The translations under genes were made by a program, and so were the position numbers. DNA of 12,515 nucleotides from an uncultured Coriobacteriia bacterium (GTDB lineage Bacteria; Actinomycetota; Coriobacteriia; Coriobacteriales; QAMH01). Each line of letters begins with the position of its first letter. The stretch's first letter is position 1. The stretch is from contig CASDTD010000066.1 of NCBI GenBank assembly GCA_949283445.1, positions 1-12,515 of the forward strand, given 5' to 3'. Below the pieces are notes generated by a model. The model saw only the letters and a list, made by a program, of their open reading frames with translations, was not told the DNA's origin and searched no databases. Positions 1 through 6,173 of the stretch are shown piece after piece.

Positions 1-812
1 ACTTCAGTGACGGACAGCTGCGTGGCAAGACGGAAGTACTTCGTCATGAGCTCGTCGGGGATACTCATGACCTTGCCGAACTGGTCGTTGGGCGCGTCGG
101 TCAGGCCGATGTAGTTGCCGTAAGACTTCGACATCTTCTTGACACCATCGGTGCCCTCGAGCAAAGGCAGCGTCAGACAGACCTGCGGCTCCATGCCCTT
201 CTTCTCCATGAGCTCGCGGCCTGCGAGCAGATTGAAGAGCTGGTCGTTGCCGCCCAGCTCGACATCGGCCTTGATCATGACCGAGTCGTACGCCTGCATG
301 ACCGGGTAGATGAACTCGTGCAGCGAGATGGGCGTCTGGTTGTGGTAGCGGTTTGAGAAGTCGTCGCGCTCCAAGATGCGGGCGACCGTGAAGTTGGAGA
401 GCAGCCCCAGAAGCGCCGGCAAATCCAGATCGAAAATCCACTCGCTGTTGTGCGCGACCGTGGTCTTCTCCGGGTCGAGGATCTTCATGGCCTGTTCCAT
501 ATAGGTCGCGGCGTTTTCCGCAATCTTCTCCTGCGTGAGCTGCGGACGCGTGGAATCCCGACCGGACGGATCGCCGATGAGCGCCGTGCCGTCGCCGATG
601 ATGAGCGTCACGTTATGGCCCAGGTCCTGGAACTGACGCAGCTTGCGCAGCGGCACCGCGTGCCCGATGTGCAGGTCGGGGCTTGTCGGGTCAACGCCCA
701 GCTTGATGTTCAGGGGCGTGCCGCGGTCAAGTTTCTTCTTCATGTCCTCGACCGGAATCAGGTTCATGACGCCCGACTGGATGATGTGGAGTTGTTCTTC
801 GCTTGAAAGCAC
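1..812 (-). CDS. tyrS: Tyrosyl-tRNA synthetase, 3' end cut by the window edge
   Basis: Cytoplasmic enzyme that charges tRNA(Tyr) with tyrosine using ATP. The visible 270 codons cover the class I catalytic core. The HIGH motif reads HIGH at residues 48-51 (in DPTSPDLHIGHAVPL), the KMSKS loop is intact (KKMSKS, 225-230), and the tyrosine-pocket stretch DVELGGNDQLFNLLAGR is at 183-199. The spacing and the segments IIGDGTALIGDPSGR and PISLHEFIYP resemble the TyrZ-like branch of bacterial TyrRS more than the E. coli type. The C-terminal S4-like tRNA-binding domain lies outside the window. The start is taken as GTG at 812, the first codon after a GAGGT Shine-Dalgarno about 5 nt upstream; the next Met, at residue 16, would remove family sequence. 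It follows the U32 gene by 74 bp on the same strand and may be co-transcribed. The gap is too short for a T-box leader. A TGG-TACCAT extended -10 at 856-864 could give it its own start, but I see no good -35. Confidence 0.95.
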   Translation of the reverse strand, partial: MLSSEEQLHIIQSGVMNLIPVEDMKKKLDRGTPLNIKLGVDPTSPDLHIGHAVPLRKLRQFQDLGHNVTLIIGDGTALIGDPSGRDSTRPQLTQEKIAENAATYMEQAMKILDPEKTTVAHNSEWIFDLDLPALLGLLSNFTVARILERDDFSNRYHNQTPISLHEFIYPVMQAYDSVMIKADVELGGNDQLFNLLAGRELMEKKGMEPQVCLTLPLLEGTDGVKKMSKSYGNYIGLTDAPNDQFGKVMSIPDELMTKYFRLATQLSVTE

Positions 813-886
813 CTACCTCAACCTTTCAATCTTCTCGTAGAAAACGATGCCAGACATGGTACCACGCGAACGTGCGACATGCCCGC

Positions 887-3052
887 TCACTGAACCGGCC
901 TGAACAGATGTCCGGTCGTCGTGTTCTCGCGTTTTTCCTGCGGCTTGCCCCTGAGCGCGCGGCGTACGCGGTTGAGCTCGTCTTCAGCAGCGCGCTCGTC
1001 CATGAGCGTCGTATCGACCGCAAAGCCCTTCACGCCCGCATTGAGCAGGTCGGGGATGGCATGCACCACGTCCAGCGGCACAGCGTTGTAGAGGTGTCCC
1101 CTGCCGCGCACGTCGGTGGTTATGGGGAAACGATACCCCTTGCGGTCTTCCAGAAAACGCGGCGCACCACACCTGCGCTCGCAGCGCGCACACTGCTTGT
1201 CGCACGGCCCTTCTGCCATAAGGAAGCAGTGGTCGGACACCATGAGCTCTTGCCGCCCGGAGACGACGAGCCCCAGCGGAATGGGACTATGGTCGCACAG
1301 CAGTTTGATCTGGTGCAAAGTGAGCTCGGGGGACAGCCACGCGAAGGTCGCCCCCAGCGCCGCCCAGGTCTGTAGCGCTTCGAGGTTGGTTGCGTACATC
1401 TTGGGGCCAATCGTGCAACCGGACGAAAACTGCCCCAGCTCGCAGGCGATATCCGTTTTCGAGAAATCGATGGCCGTGGCAAACGCGGCCATCGACGACA
1501 TGTCGATGACGCCCCTGAAGTCCAGACGCGGCGCCATCTGGATGCCGGGCGTGCTTTCGTGCGTGCGCAGCAGCACGTCCTCGAATGCCGCAAGCGCCTC
1601 TTTGCGCACCTTGTGCAACGCTGAAAACCCAATGCCCGCACCGTCAGAGAGCGCAACGTCCCAGCTTGTGCACGTAAATGGCGTGCCTCCCAAGCGCCCG
1701 ACATGCTCGATGACGTCCTCGCGCGTGACCGCCTTGGTGCGCGCCGCCTCAACAACGGGGCCTTCCGCCTGCGCCTCGTGCCCTGCCGCATCGCGCACGC
1801 TCACGGTAAGCGGCTGACCGATCTGCACGCGCACGGAAAACGCGACGGGAATCTCCCAGCCCTGTTCGGTGCGCTGCTCGGCGGCGCGAGCCAGCCGCGC
1901 CGAGCGCACGCGGAAGATGCGGTCGCCCACGGAAACGGGCTCCTTGATGGCCAGACGCACGTTGCCAGGACGGATGTCATCGCCCTTGCCGACGGTGTAG
2001 GTGACACGTCCCGACTTCGTCCATATCTCGAGCAAGTCGCCCTTTTCCAGCGCTGCGCTCTCGCTGACGAGCACACGCCCCTTCGAAAACCCGGTCACAC
2101 GCCCGATGGCACGCCCGCGGTTGTTCGGACGCTTGTAGCCCATCATGTCGTTTCCGGTCTCCCCCACCAGATACGCCGGGGTAAAGCCTCTGCTGAACGC
2201 TTCGGCGAGCTGTTCCTTTTCCGCTTCCTCGGCCCGATAGGACACGTGGTCTTCCCACGCGCGGTCGAGCGCTTCGCGGTAGACCCCCGTCACCGTCGAG
2301 ACGTATTCCGCAGACTTCATGCGCCCCTCGATCTTGAGGGAAGCGACACCGGCCTCGACGAGCTGGGGCAGCTGCTCGATGCCCATGAGGTCTTTGGGGG
2401 AAAGCAGGTACTGACCCGCGTCCGCGAGCTTCTTCCCCCGCTCGTCGACGAGCTTGTAGGGCAGGCGGCACGGCTGAGCGCACAGGCCGCGGTTGGCGGA
2501 GCGCCCGCCAATGAGCGACGAGAGCAGGCACTGCCCCGACTGGCAGATGCACAGGGCCCCGTGCACGAAGCACTCGAGGTCGATGCCCAGCTTGGCGAGC
2601 TTGGCGATGCGCTCGACCGTGAGCTCGCGGGCAAGCGTCACGCGCGCAGCACCCAGACGGCGCGCGAGCTCGATGCCGGCTTCGTCACGGATGTTCATCT
2701 GCGTTGAGGCGTGCAGCTCCAGCTCTGGGAGCTCGCGGCGCAGCACCTGCATGAGCCCGACGTCCTGCACGATGGCGGCGTCGACGCCCGCCTCGGCCGC
2801 AGCTGCCACCGTGGAAAGCGCCGCCTTCATCTCCTCGGGAAACACGAGCGTGTTCGCCGTCAGATACACCTTGCGCCCGCGCAGGTGGGCGTCGCGGCAC
2901 GCCGCGCCCAAATCCTCGACGCCGAAATTGTCGGCATTGCGCCGCGCGTTGAAATCTCCCGCGCCCAAGTACACGGCATCCGCACCGGCGCCGATGGCCG
3001 CCTCGAACGCCTCGCGGTTGCCCGCTGGGGCGAGCAGTTCCGGTTTTCTCAT
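887..3052 (-). CDS. U32-family peptidase-like protein (RlhA/TrhP-type RNA hydroxylation factor)
   Basis: Long (721 aa) member of the U32 'peptidase' family. Characterised relatives (E. coli RlhA, TrhP; UbiU/UbiV) are iron-sulfur proteins needed for prephenate-dependent hydroxylation of 23S rRNA or tRNA, or of ubiquinone; true protease activity is doubtful for most. Residues 1-200 carry the hallmark N-terminal barrel: start ELLAPAGNREAF, ADAVYLG (24-30), LHASTQMN (113-120) and the Cys block ECFVHGALC (160-168), C175 and GLCAQPCR (189-196), where C168, C175, C191 and C195 are likely cluster ligands. SLKIEGRMKS (238-247) is also conserved. The middle (about 310-500) fits the beta-rich accessory region of the longer, RlhA-like members. 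The C-terminus adds a second Cys group at 609-628. ATG at 3052 has an AGAGG Shine-Dalgarno 5 nt upstream. It starts 30 bp after argH, suggesting an argH-U32-tyrS transcript. Which RNA it modifies, if any, cannot be told from sequence alone. Confidence 0.9.
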   Translation of the reverse strand: MRKPELLAPAGNREAFEAAIGAGADAVYLGAGDFNARRNADNFGVEDLGAACRDAHLRGRKVYLTANTLVFPEEMKAALSTVAAAAEAGVDAAIVQDVGLMQVLRRELPELELHASTQMNIRDEAGIELARRLGAARVTLARELTVERIAKLAKLGIDLECFVHGALCICQSGQCLLSSLIGGRSANRGLCAQPCRLPYKLVDERGKKLADAGQYLLSPKDLMGIEQLPQLVEAGVASLKIEGRMKSAEYVSTVTGVYREALDRAWEDHVSYRAEEAEKEQLAEAFSRGFTPAYLVGETGNDMMGYKRPNNRGRAIGRVTGFSKGRVLVSESAALEKGDLLEIWTKSGRVTYTVGKGDDIRPGNVRLAIKEPVSVGDRIFRVRSARLARAAEQRTEQGWEIPVAFSVRVQIGQPLTVSVRDAAGHEAQAEGPVVEAARTKAVTREDVIEHVGRLGGTPFTCTSWDVALSDGAGIGFSALHKVRKEALAAFEDVLLRTHESTPGIQMAPRLDFRGVIDMSSMAAFATAIDFSKTDIACELGQFSSGCTIGPKMYATNLEALQTWAALGATFAWLSPELTLHQIKLLCDHSPIPLGLVVSGRQELMVSDHCFLMAEGPCDKQCARCERRCGAPRFLEDRKGYRFPITTDVRGRGHLYNAVPLDVVHAIPDLLNAGVKGFAVDTTLMDERAAEDELNRVRRALRGKPQEKRENTTTGHLFRPVQ

Positions 3053-3082
3053 CTACGCCTCTTGTCTCCAGTGACCCCGACG

Positions 3083-4498
3083 CTACAGAAGCGCCTGCGT
3101 GTCGGCCGTCTGACGCTGCTTGGCCTGATCGAGCTGAACGCGCACGGCCTCGTGCCCCGTACCGCCCGCCGTCGTGCGCCGCGCGACGACCTTGTCGACA
3201 TCCACGGCATCCAGCGCATCGGCCTCAAAATGAGCATCGACATTCGCGAGCTCGTCAGCAGACAGCTCCTGCAGCGTCTTCCCCTGCTTCTCGCATTCCA
3301 GCACCAGCCTGCCGACGACGGCGTGCGCCTCGCGAAACGGCATGCCCTTGCCCACAAGATAGTCTGCCAGGTCCGTGGCCGCCATGAACCCGCCGTGAGC
3401 GCCCGTGCGCATCTGCTCGGCATTGACGCGCATGGTCCGAATCATGCCAGTCATGACGACCAGCGAATCGGAAAGCGTGTCGACGGCGTCGAACACGCCT
3501 TCTTTGTCCTCTTGCATGTCCTTGTTGTAGGCCAGCGGCAGCCCCTTCATCGTGGTGAGCAGCTGCACGAGGTCGCCGTAGACGCGCCCCGTCTTGCCGC
3601 GGATGAGCTCGGCGAAATCGGGGTTCTTCTTCTGCGGCATGATGCTCGAGCCCGTGGAATACGCGTCGGACAGCGTGATGAAGCGGAACTCGTCACTGCT
3701 CCAGTAGATGAGCTCTTCGCACAGGCGCGACAGGTGCATCATGGTAACCGAACAGGCATAGCTCAAGTCGAGCAGGAAGTCGCGGTCGCTCACTGCGTCC
3801 ATGCTGTTCGCGCTCACTGCGGCAAAGCCCAGCTGCTCGGCCACGAAGTCGCGGTCGAGCGGATAGGTGGTACCGGCGAGGGCCGCAGAGCCCAAAGGCA
3901 AGACGTCTGCCGCATCGTGCGCCGCTTTCAGGCGCGTGAAATCGCGCGCGAACATCCAGTAATACGCCAGCATGTGATGGGAGAAGAGCACCGGCTGTGC
4001 CTTCTGCATGTGCGTGTAGCCGGGCATGACGACGCCGAACTCCCGTTCAGCCGTCTCGAGCAGCGCAGAGCGCAGGCCGAGCACCTGGTGCATGAGCCCG
4101 TCGGAAAGCTTCTTGGCATGCAGACGCGTGTCGGTGGCAACCTGATCGTTGCGGCTGCGGCCAGTGTGCAGGCGACCGCCGGCCTCCCCGATCATCTCGG
4201 TCAGGTTGCGCTCGATGGACATGTGGATGTCCTCGTCCTCGATTTCGAAATCGAACTCGTCGTTTTCGATCTGGGCCGCGATGGCGTCCAGCCCCGCCTC
4301 GATCTTCTCCACATCCTCTTGCGCGATGATGCCCTGCTTGCCCAGCATGGCCGCATGCGCCTTGGAGCCCGCGATGTCAGATTCCCACATACGGCAATCG
4401 ACGGGCAGCGACGCCCCGAATTCCTGCGTGAACTCGGCGGGCGCGTCCTCGAAGCGACCACCCCACAGGGCGTCGTTCTCATGCTCTTGTTCGCTCAT
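3083..4498 (-). CDS. argH: Argininosuccinate lyase
   Basis: Cytoplasmic homotetrameric lyase that splits argininosuccinate into arginine and fumarate, the last step of arginine synthesis. 471 aa, close to the usual 455-470. Visible family blocks are LWGGRF (11-16), the substrate-binding stretch HTGRSRNDQV (111-120), GYTHMQKAQPV (160-170) with the general acid/base His at 163, and the superfamily signature GSSIMPQKKNPD (283-294), whose serine is the catalytic base of the flexible loop. The open frame extends upstream to 4570, but I place the start at 4498: this ATG has an AAAGG Shine-Dalgarno 8-9 nt upstream, and the 24 upstream residues are basic and unlike ArgH N-termini. It is divergent from the SNF transporter and leads a probable operon with the U32 gene. 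It is separated from argG (10255-11466) by about 5.8 kb, although the two are commonly adjacent in bacteria. No clear ARG box was seen before it. Confidence 0.97.
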   Translation of the reverse strand: MSEQEHENDALWGGRFEDAPAEFTQEFGASLPVDCRMWESDIAGSKAHAAMLGKQGIIAQEDVEKIEAGLDAIAAQIENDEFDFEIEDEDIHMSIERNLTEMIGEAGGRLHTGRSRNDQVATDTRLHAKKLSDGLMHQVLGLRSALLETAEREFGVVMPGYTHMQKAQPVLFSHHMLAYYWMFARDFTRLKAAHDAADVLPLGSAALAGTTYPLDRDFVAEQLGFAAVSANSMDAVSDRDFLLDLSYACSVTMMHLSRLCEELIYWSSDEFRFITLSDAYSTGSSIMPQKKNPDFAELIRGKTGRVYGDLVQLLTTMKGLPLAYNKDMQEDKEGVFDAVDTLSDSLVVMTGMIRTMRVNAEQMRTGAHGGFMAATDLADYLVGKGMPFREAHAVVGRLVLECEKQGKTLQELSADELANVDAHFEADALDAVDVDKVVARRTTAGGTGHEAVRVQLDQAKQRQTADTQALL

Positions 4499-4576
4499 GA
4501 TAAAAGACCTTTCGTATTGGAGCGGCACGCCCGTCCGGACGCGCCGTTTGCTCGACGTGCGTTTTCGCATAGCGCC

Positions 4577-4605
4577 AGTATGGCAAATGCCCGCGTGAAA
4601 GTCAC
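4577..4605 (-). promoter_or_regulatory. Predicted argH promoter
   Basis: On the minus strand GTGACT (4600-4605, 4 of 6 to TTGACA) and CATACT (4577-4582, 4 of 6 to TATAAT) are separated by exactly 17 bp. This would start transcription near 4570, giving a leader of about 70 nt before the argH ATG. A short palindrome GGCAAATGCC (4582-4591) overlaps the spacer. Found by eye only. Confidence 0.45.
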
Positions 4606-4622
4606 AGGCGTTTGGCTACAAT
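4594..4622 (+). promoter_or_regulatory. Predicted promoter of the SNF-family transporter gene
   Basis: TACAAT (4617-4622) is a 5-of-6 match to the -10 consensus. No good -35 is present at 16-18 bp; the nearest stretches read CGTGAA/GTGAAA at 4594-4600. A weak -35 suits a regulated or activator-dependent promoter. The start would fall near 4629, about 20 nt before the ATG at 4649, which has a strong Shine-Dalgarno AGGGGAGG (4637-4644). Confidence 0.5.
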
Positions 4623-4633
4623 AGCGAAACGCC
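4607..4633. promoter_or_regulatory. 27-bp dyad, likely operator over the SNF transporter promoter
   Basis: Left arm GGCGTTTGGCTA (4607-4618), centre CAA (4619-4621) and right arm TAGCGAAACGCC (4622-4633). Eleven of twelve arm positions are complementary; the one mismatch is G4614/G4626. The -10-like hexamer TACAAT (4617-4622) of the transporter gene lies at its centre, so the full dyad is not transcribed from that promoter and is better read as a DNA-binding site than as an RNA hairpin. Its left edge is 1 bp from the argH -35 element, so one bound protein could affect both directions. The binding protein is unknown. Confidence 0.6.
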
Positions 4634-4648
4634 TACAGGGGAGGAACA

Positions 4649-6010
4649 ATGAGCGAAGAGCGAAACGTCAAAGCAAACACGGGCTCTGCCAGCGGCAAGC
4701 GCGACAGCTTCCGCAGCAAGCGCGGGTTCATCTTGGCCTGCATCGGCTCGGCCGTCGGCATGGGCAACGTGTGGATGTTCCCCACGCGCATCTCCGAATA
4801 CGGCGGCGCCACCTTCCTCATCCCCTACCTCATCTTCGTCGTGCTCATCTCGTCGACCGGCGTCATCGAGGAGATGTCGTTCGGACGCGCCATGCGCGGC
4901 GGCCCCATCAAGGCGTTCGGCAAGGTGTTCTCCTCACGCGGCGCGAGCGAGAAAATCGGCACGGTGCTCGGCGCGATTCCCGTGCTGAGCTCGCTTGCCA
5001 TGGCCGTCGGCTATTCGGTCGTCGTGGGCTGGATCTTCATCTACACCTTCAATTCCTTCACGGGCGTCATGGCGCCCCTGGACAGCGTCGACGCGTTCGC
5101 CGCGCAGTTCGGCGCCATTTCCTCGGGCAACTTCCTGTGGCAGACCATCGGCATGGTCGTGACCATCGGCATCCTCGTGCTGGGCATCGGCAAGGGCATC
5201 GAGAAGGCCAACAAGGTCATGATTCCCCTGTTCTACGTGCTGTTCATCGGCCTTGCCATCTACGTGTTCACGCTGCCGGGCGCATCCGAAGGCTACAAGT
5301 ACATCTTCCTGCTCGACCCGGCCGGCCTCGCCGATCCGCTCGTGTGGGTGTTCGCCTTGGGCCAGGCGTTCTTCTCGCTTTCCATCGCCGGCAACGGCAC
5401 GCTCGTCTACGGCTCCTATCTTGAAGACGACGTCGACGTGCCCAACAGCGCCAAGTACGTGGGCGTCTTCTCCACCATCGCCGCCGTGCTCGCCGCGCTC
5501 GTCATCATCCCCGCCATGTCCAGCGCTGGCCAGCAGCTGACCGAAGGCGGTCCGGGCTTGCTCTTCATCTACCTGCCCAACCTCTTCGCCAACATGCCCG
5601 GCGGCGCCGTGTTCATGGCCGTGTTCTTCGTAGCGGTGCTCTTCGCCGGCGTGACCTCGCTCATCAACCTGTTCGAGGCGCCCATCGCCACCCTCCAGGA
5701 GCTCTTCGGCGCGTCGCGCACCGTGGCCTGCGCCATCATCGGCATCATCGGGCTCGTCGTCGGGCTGCTCATCCAGACCATCGTCAGCCAGTGGATGGAC
5801 GTCTGCTCCATCTACTTCTGCCCCATCGGCGCGGCGCTGGCCGCCATCCTGTTCATGTGGTTCATGAAGAAGGACTGGGTGCTGGAGCAGATTAACAAGG
5901 GGCGCGCAAAGCCCCTCGGCGCCTGGTTCTACCCGCTCGTCAAATACGTGTTCCCCACTGCCACGCTGCTCGTGCTCATCTTGGGTTCCGCCTTGGGAGG
6001 CATCGGCTAG
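4649..6010 (+). CDS. Sodium-dependent SNF/NSS-family amino-acid-type transporter
   Basis: Inner-membrane secondary transporter of the neurotransmitter:sodium symporter family (LeuT fold), which couples Na+ entry to uptake of amino acids or related amines. The 453 residues are almost entirely hydrophobic helices after a charged 25-residue N-terminal tail. TM1 carries the unwound Na+/substrate motif GSAVGMGNVWMFP (33-45) followed by EYGGATFLIPY (50-60). TM6 has ALGQAFFSLSIAGNG (236-250) and then YGSYL (254-258), both typical. TM8 contains FAGVTSLINLFE (332-343), at the place of the second sodium site. The length matches short bacterial members such as MhsT rather than longer animal transporters. 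The substrate cannot be read from sequence. The ATG follows AGGGGAGG by 4 nt. It is divergent from argH, and its promoter lies under a 27-bp dyad. The putP-like gene follows 163 bp downstream but has its own promoter. Confidence 0.93.
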   Translation: MSEERNVKANTGSASGKRDSFRSKRGFILACIGSAVGMGNVWMFPTRISEYGGATFLIPYLIFVVLISSTGVIEEMSFGRAMRGGPIKAFGKVFSSRGASEKIGTVLGAIPVLSSLAMAVGYSVVVGWIFIYTFNSFTGVMAPLDSVDAFAAQFGAISSGNFLWQTIGMVVTIGILVLGIGKGIEKANKVMIPLFYVLFIGLAIYVFTLPGASEGYKYIFLLDPAGLADPLVWVFALGQAFFSLSIAGNGTLVYGSYLEDDVDVPNSAKYVGVFSTIAAVLAALVIIPAMSSAGQQLTEGGPGLLFIYLPNLFANMPGGAVFMAVFFVAVLFAGVTSLINLFEAPIATLQELFGASRTVACAIIGIIGLVVGLLIQTIVSQWMDVCSIYFCPIGAALAAILFMWFMKKDWVLEQINKGRAKPLGAWFYPLVKYVFPTATLLVLILGSALGGIG

Positions 6011-6031
6011 ACGCTTGTCGCGCCGGCGCAT

Positions 6032-6046
6032 CCCGCTTCTCGCGGG
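6032..6046 (+). terminator. Weak hairpin after the SNF transporter gene
   Basis: CCCGC (6032-6036) and GCGGG (6042-6046) form a 5-bp stem with a TTCTC loop, 22 nt after the stop codon. It is followed by CGTTTAG, not a real T-tract, so termination here would be weak. Read-through into putP remains possible. Confidence 0.25.
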
Positions 6047-6109
6047 CGTTTAGCGCACCTTCCGGCAAAGCTCTCCGCTTCGCCGCCGTGCACTCCATCA
6101 CGGTAAAGT

Positions 6110-6115
6110 TATAAT
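6110..6115 (+). promoter_or_regulatory. putP -10 element
   Basis: A perfect TATAAT lies 58 bp before the putP ATG. The -35 region (about 6087-6093, reading CGTGCAC) is a poor match to TTGACA, so the promoter may need an activator. The expected start is near 6122, inside the inverted repeat at 6116-6145. Confidence 0.55.
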
Positions 6116-6145
6116 GCGCGACTAACGTTTAGGGAAACGTCGCGC
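6116..6145 (+). promoter_or_regulatory. Inverted repeat at the putP transcription start
   Basis: Inner arms ACGTTT (6125-6130) and AAACGT (6135-6140) flank AGGG. Outer arms GCGCG (6116-6120) and CGCGC (6141-6145) add five pairs with a 4-nt bulge (ACTA) on the left. It directly abuts the -10 element and ends 19 bp before the Shine-Dalgarno GAGGAG (6164-6169). It could be an operator overlapping the start site. If transcription begins slightly upstream of prediction, it could instead be a 5' leader hairpin affecting mRNA stability or translation. Confidence 0.5.
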
Positions 6146-6173
6146 ATTCGCGCTGCAGGGCAAGAGGAGAGTC

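Noticed and set aside
813..886. T-box or independent promoter before tyrS
   Set aside because: The 74-bp gap is too short for a T-box. An extended -10 (TGG-TACCAT, 856-864 on the minus strand) exists, but no -35 at the right distance, so it was not listed as a promoter.
4499..4570. Upstream extension of argH to an ATG at 4570
   Set aside because: The extension is basic and not ArgH-like; the ATG at 4498 has a proper Shine-Dalgarno and starts at the family N-terminus.
2711..4624. Long plus-strand open frame (637 codons) opposite argH and the U32 gene
   Set aside because: Both minus-strand genes have full family motifs; the antisense product has His/Arg/Ala-rich shadow composition typical of high-GC DNA and no recognisable domain or ribosome site.
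4934..6031. Minus-strand open frame opposite the SNF transporter
   Set aside because: Asp/Glu/Gly/His-rich sequence that mirrors the hydrophobic codons of the real gene.
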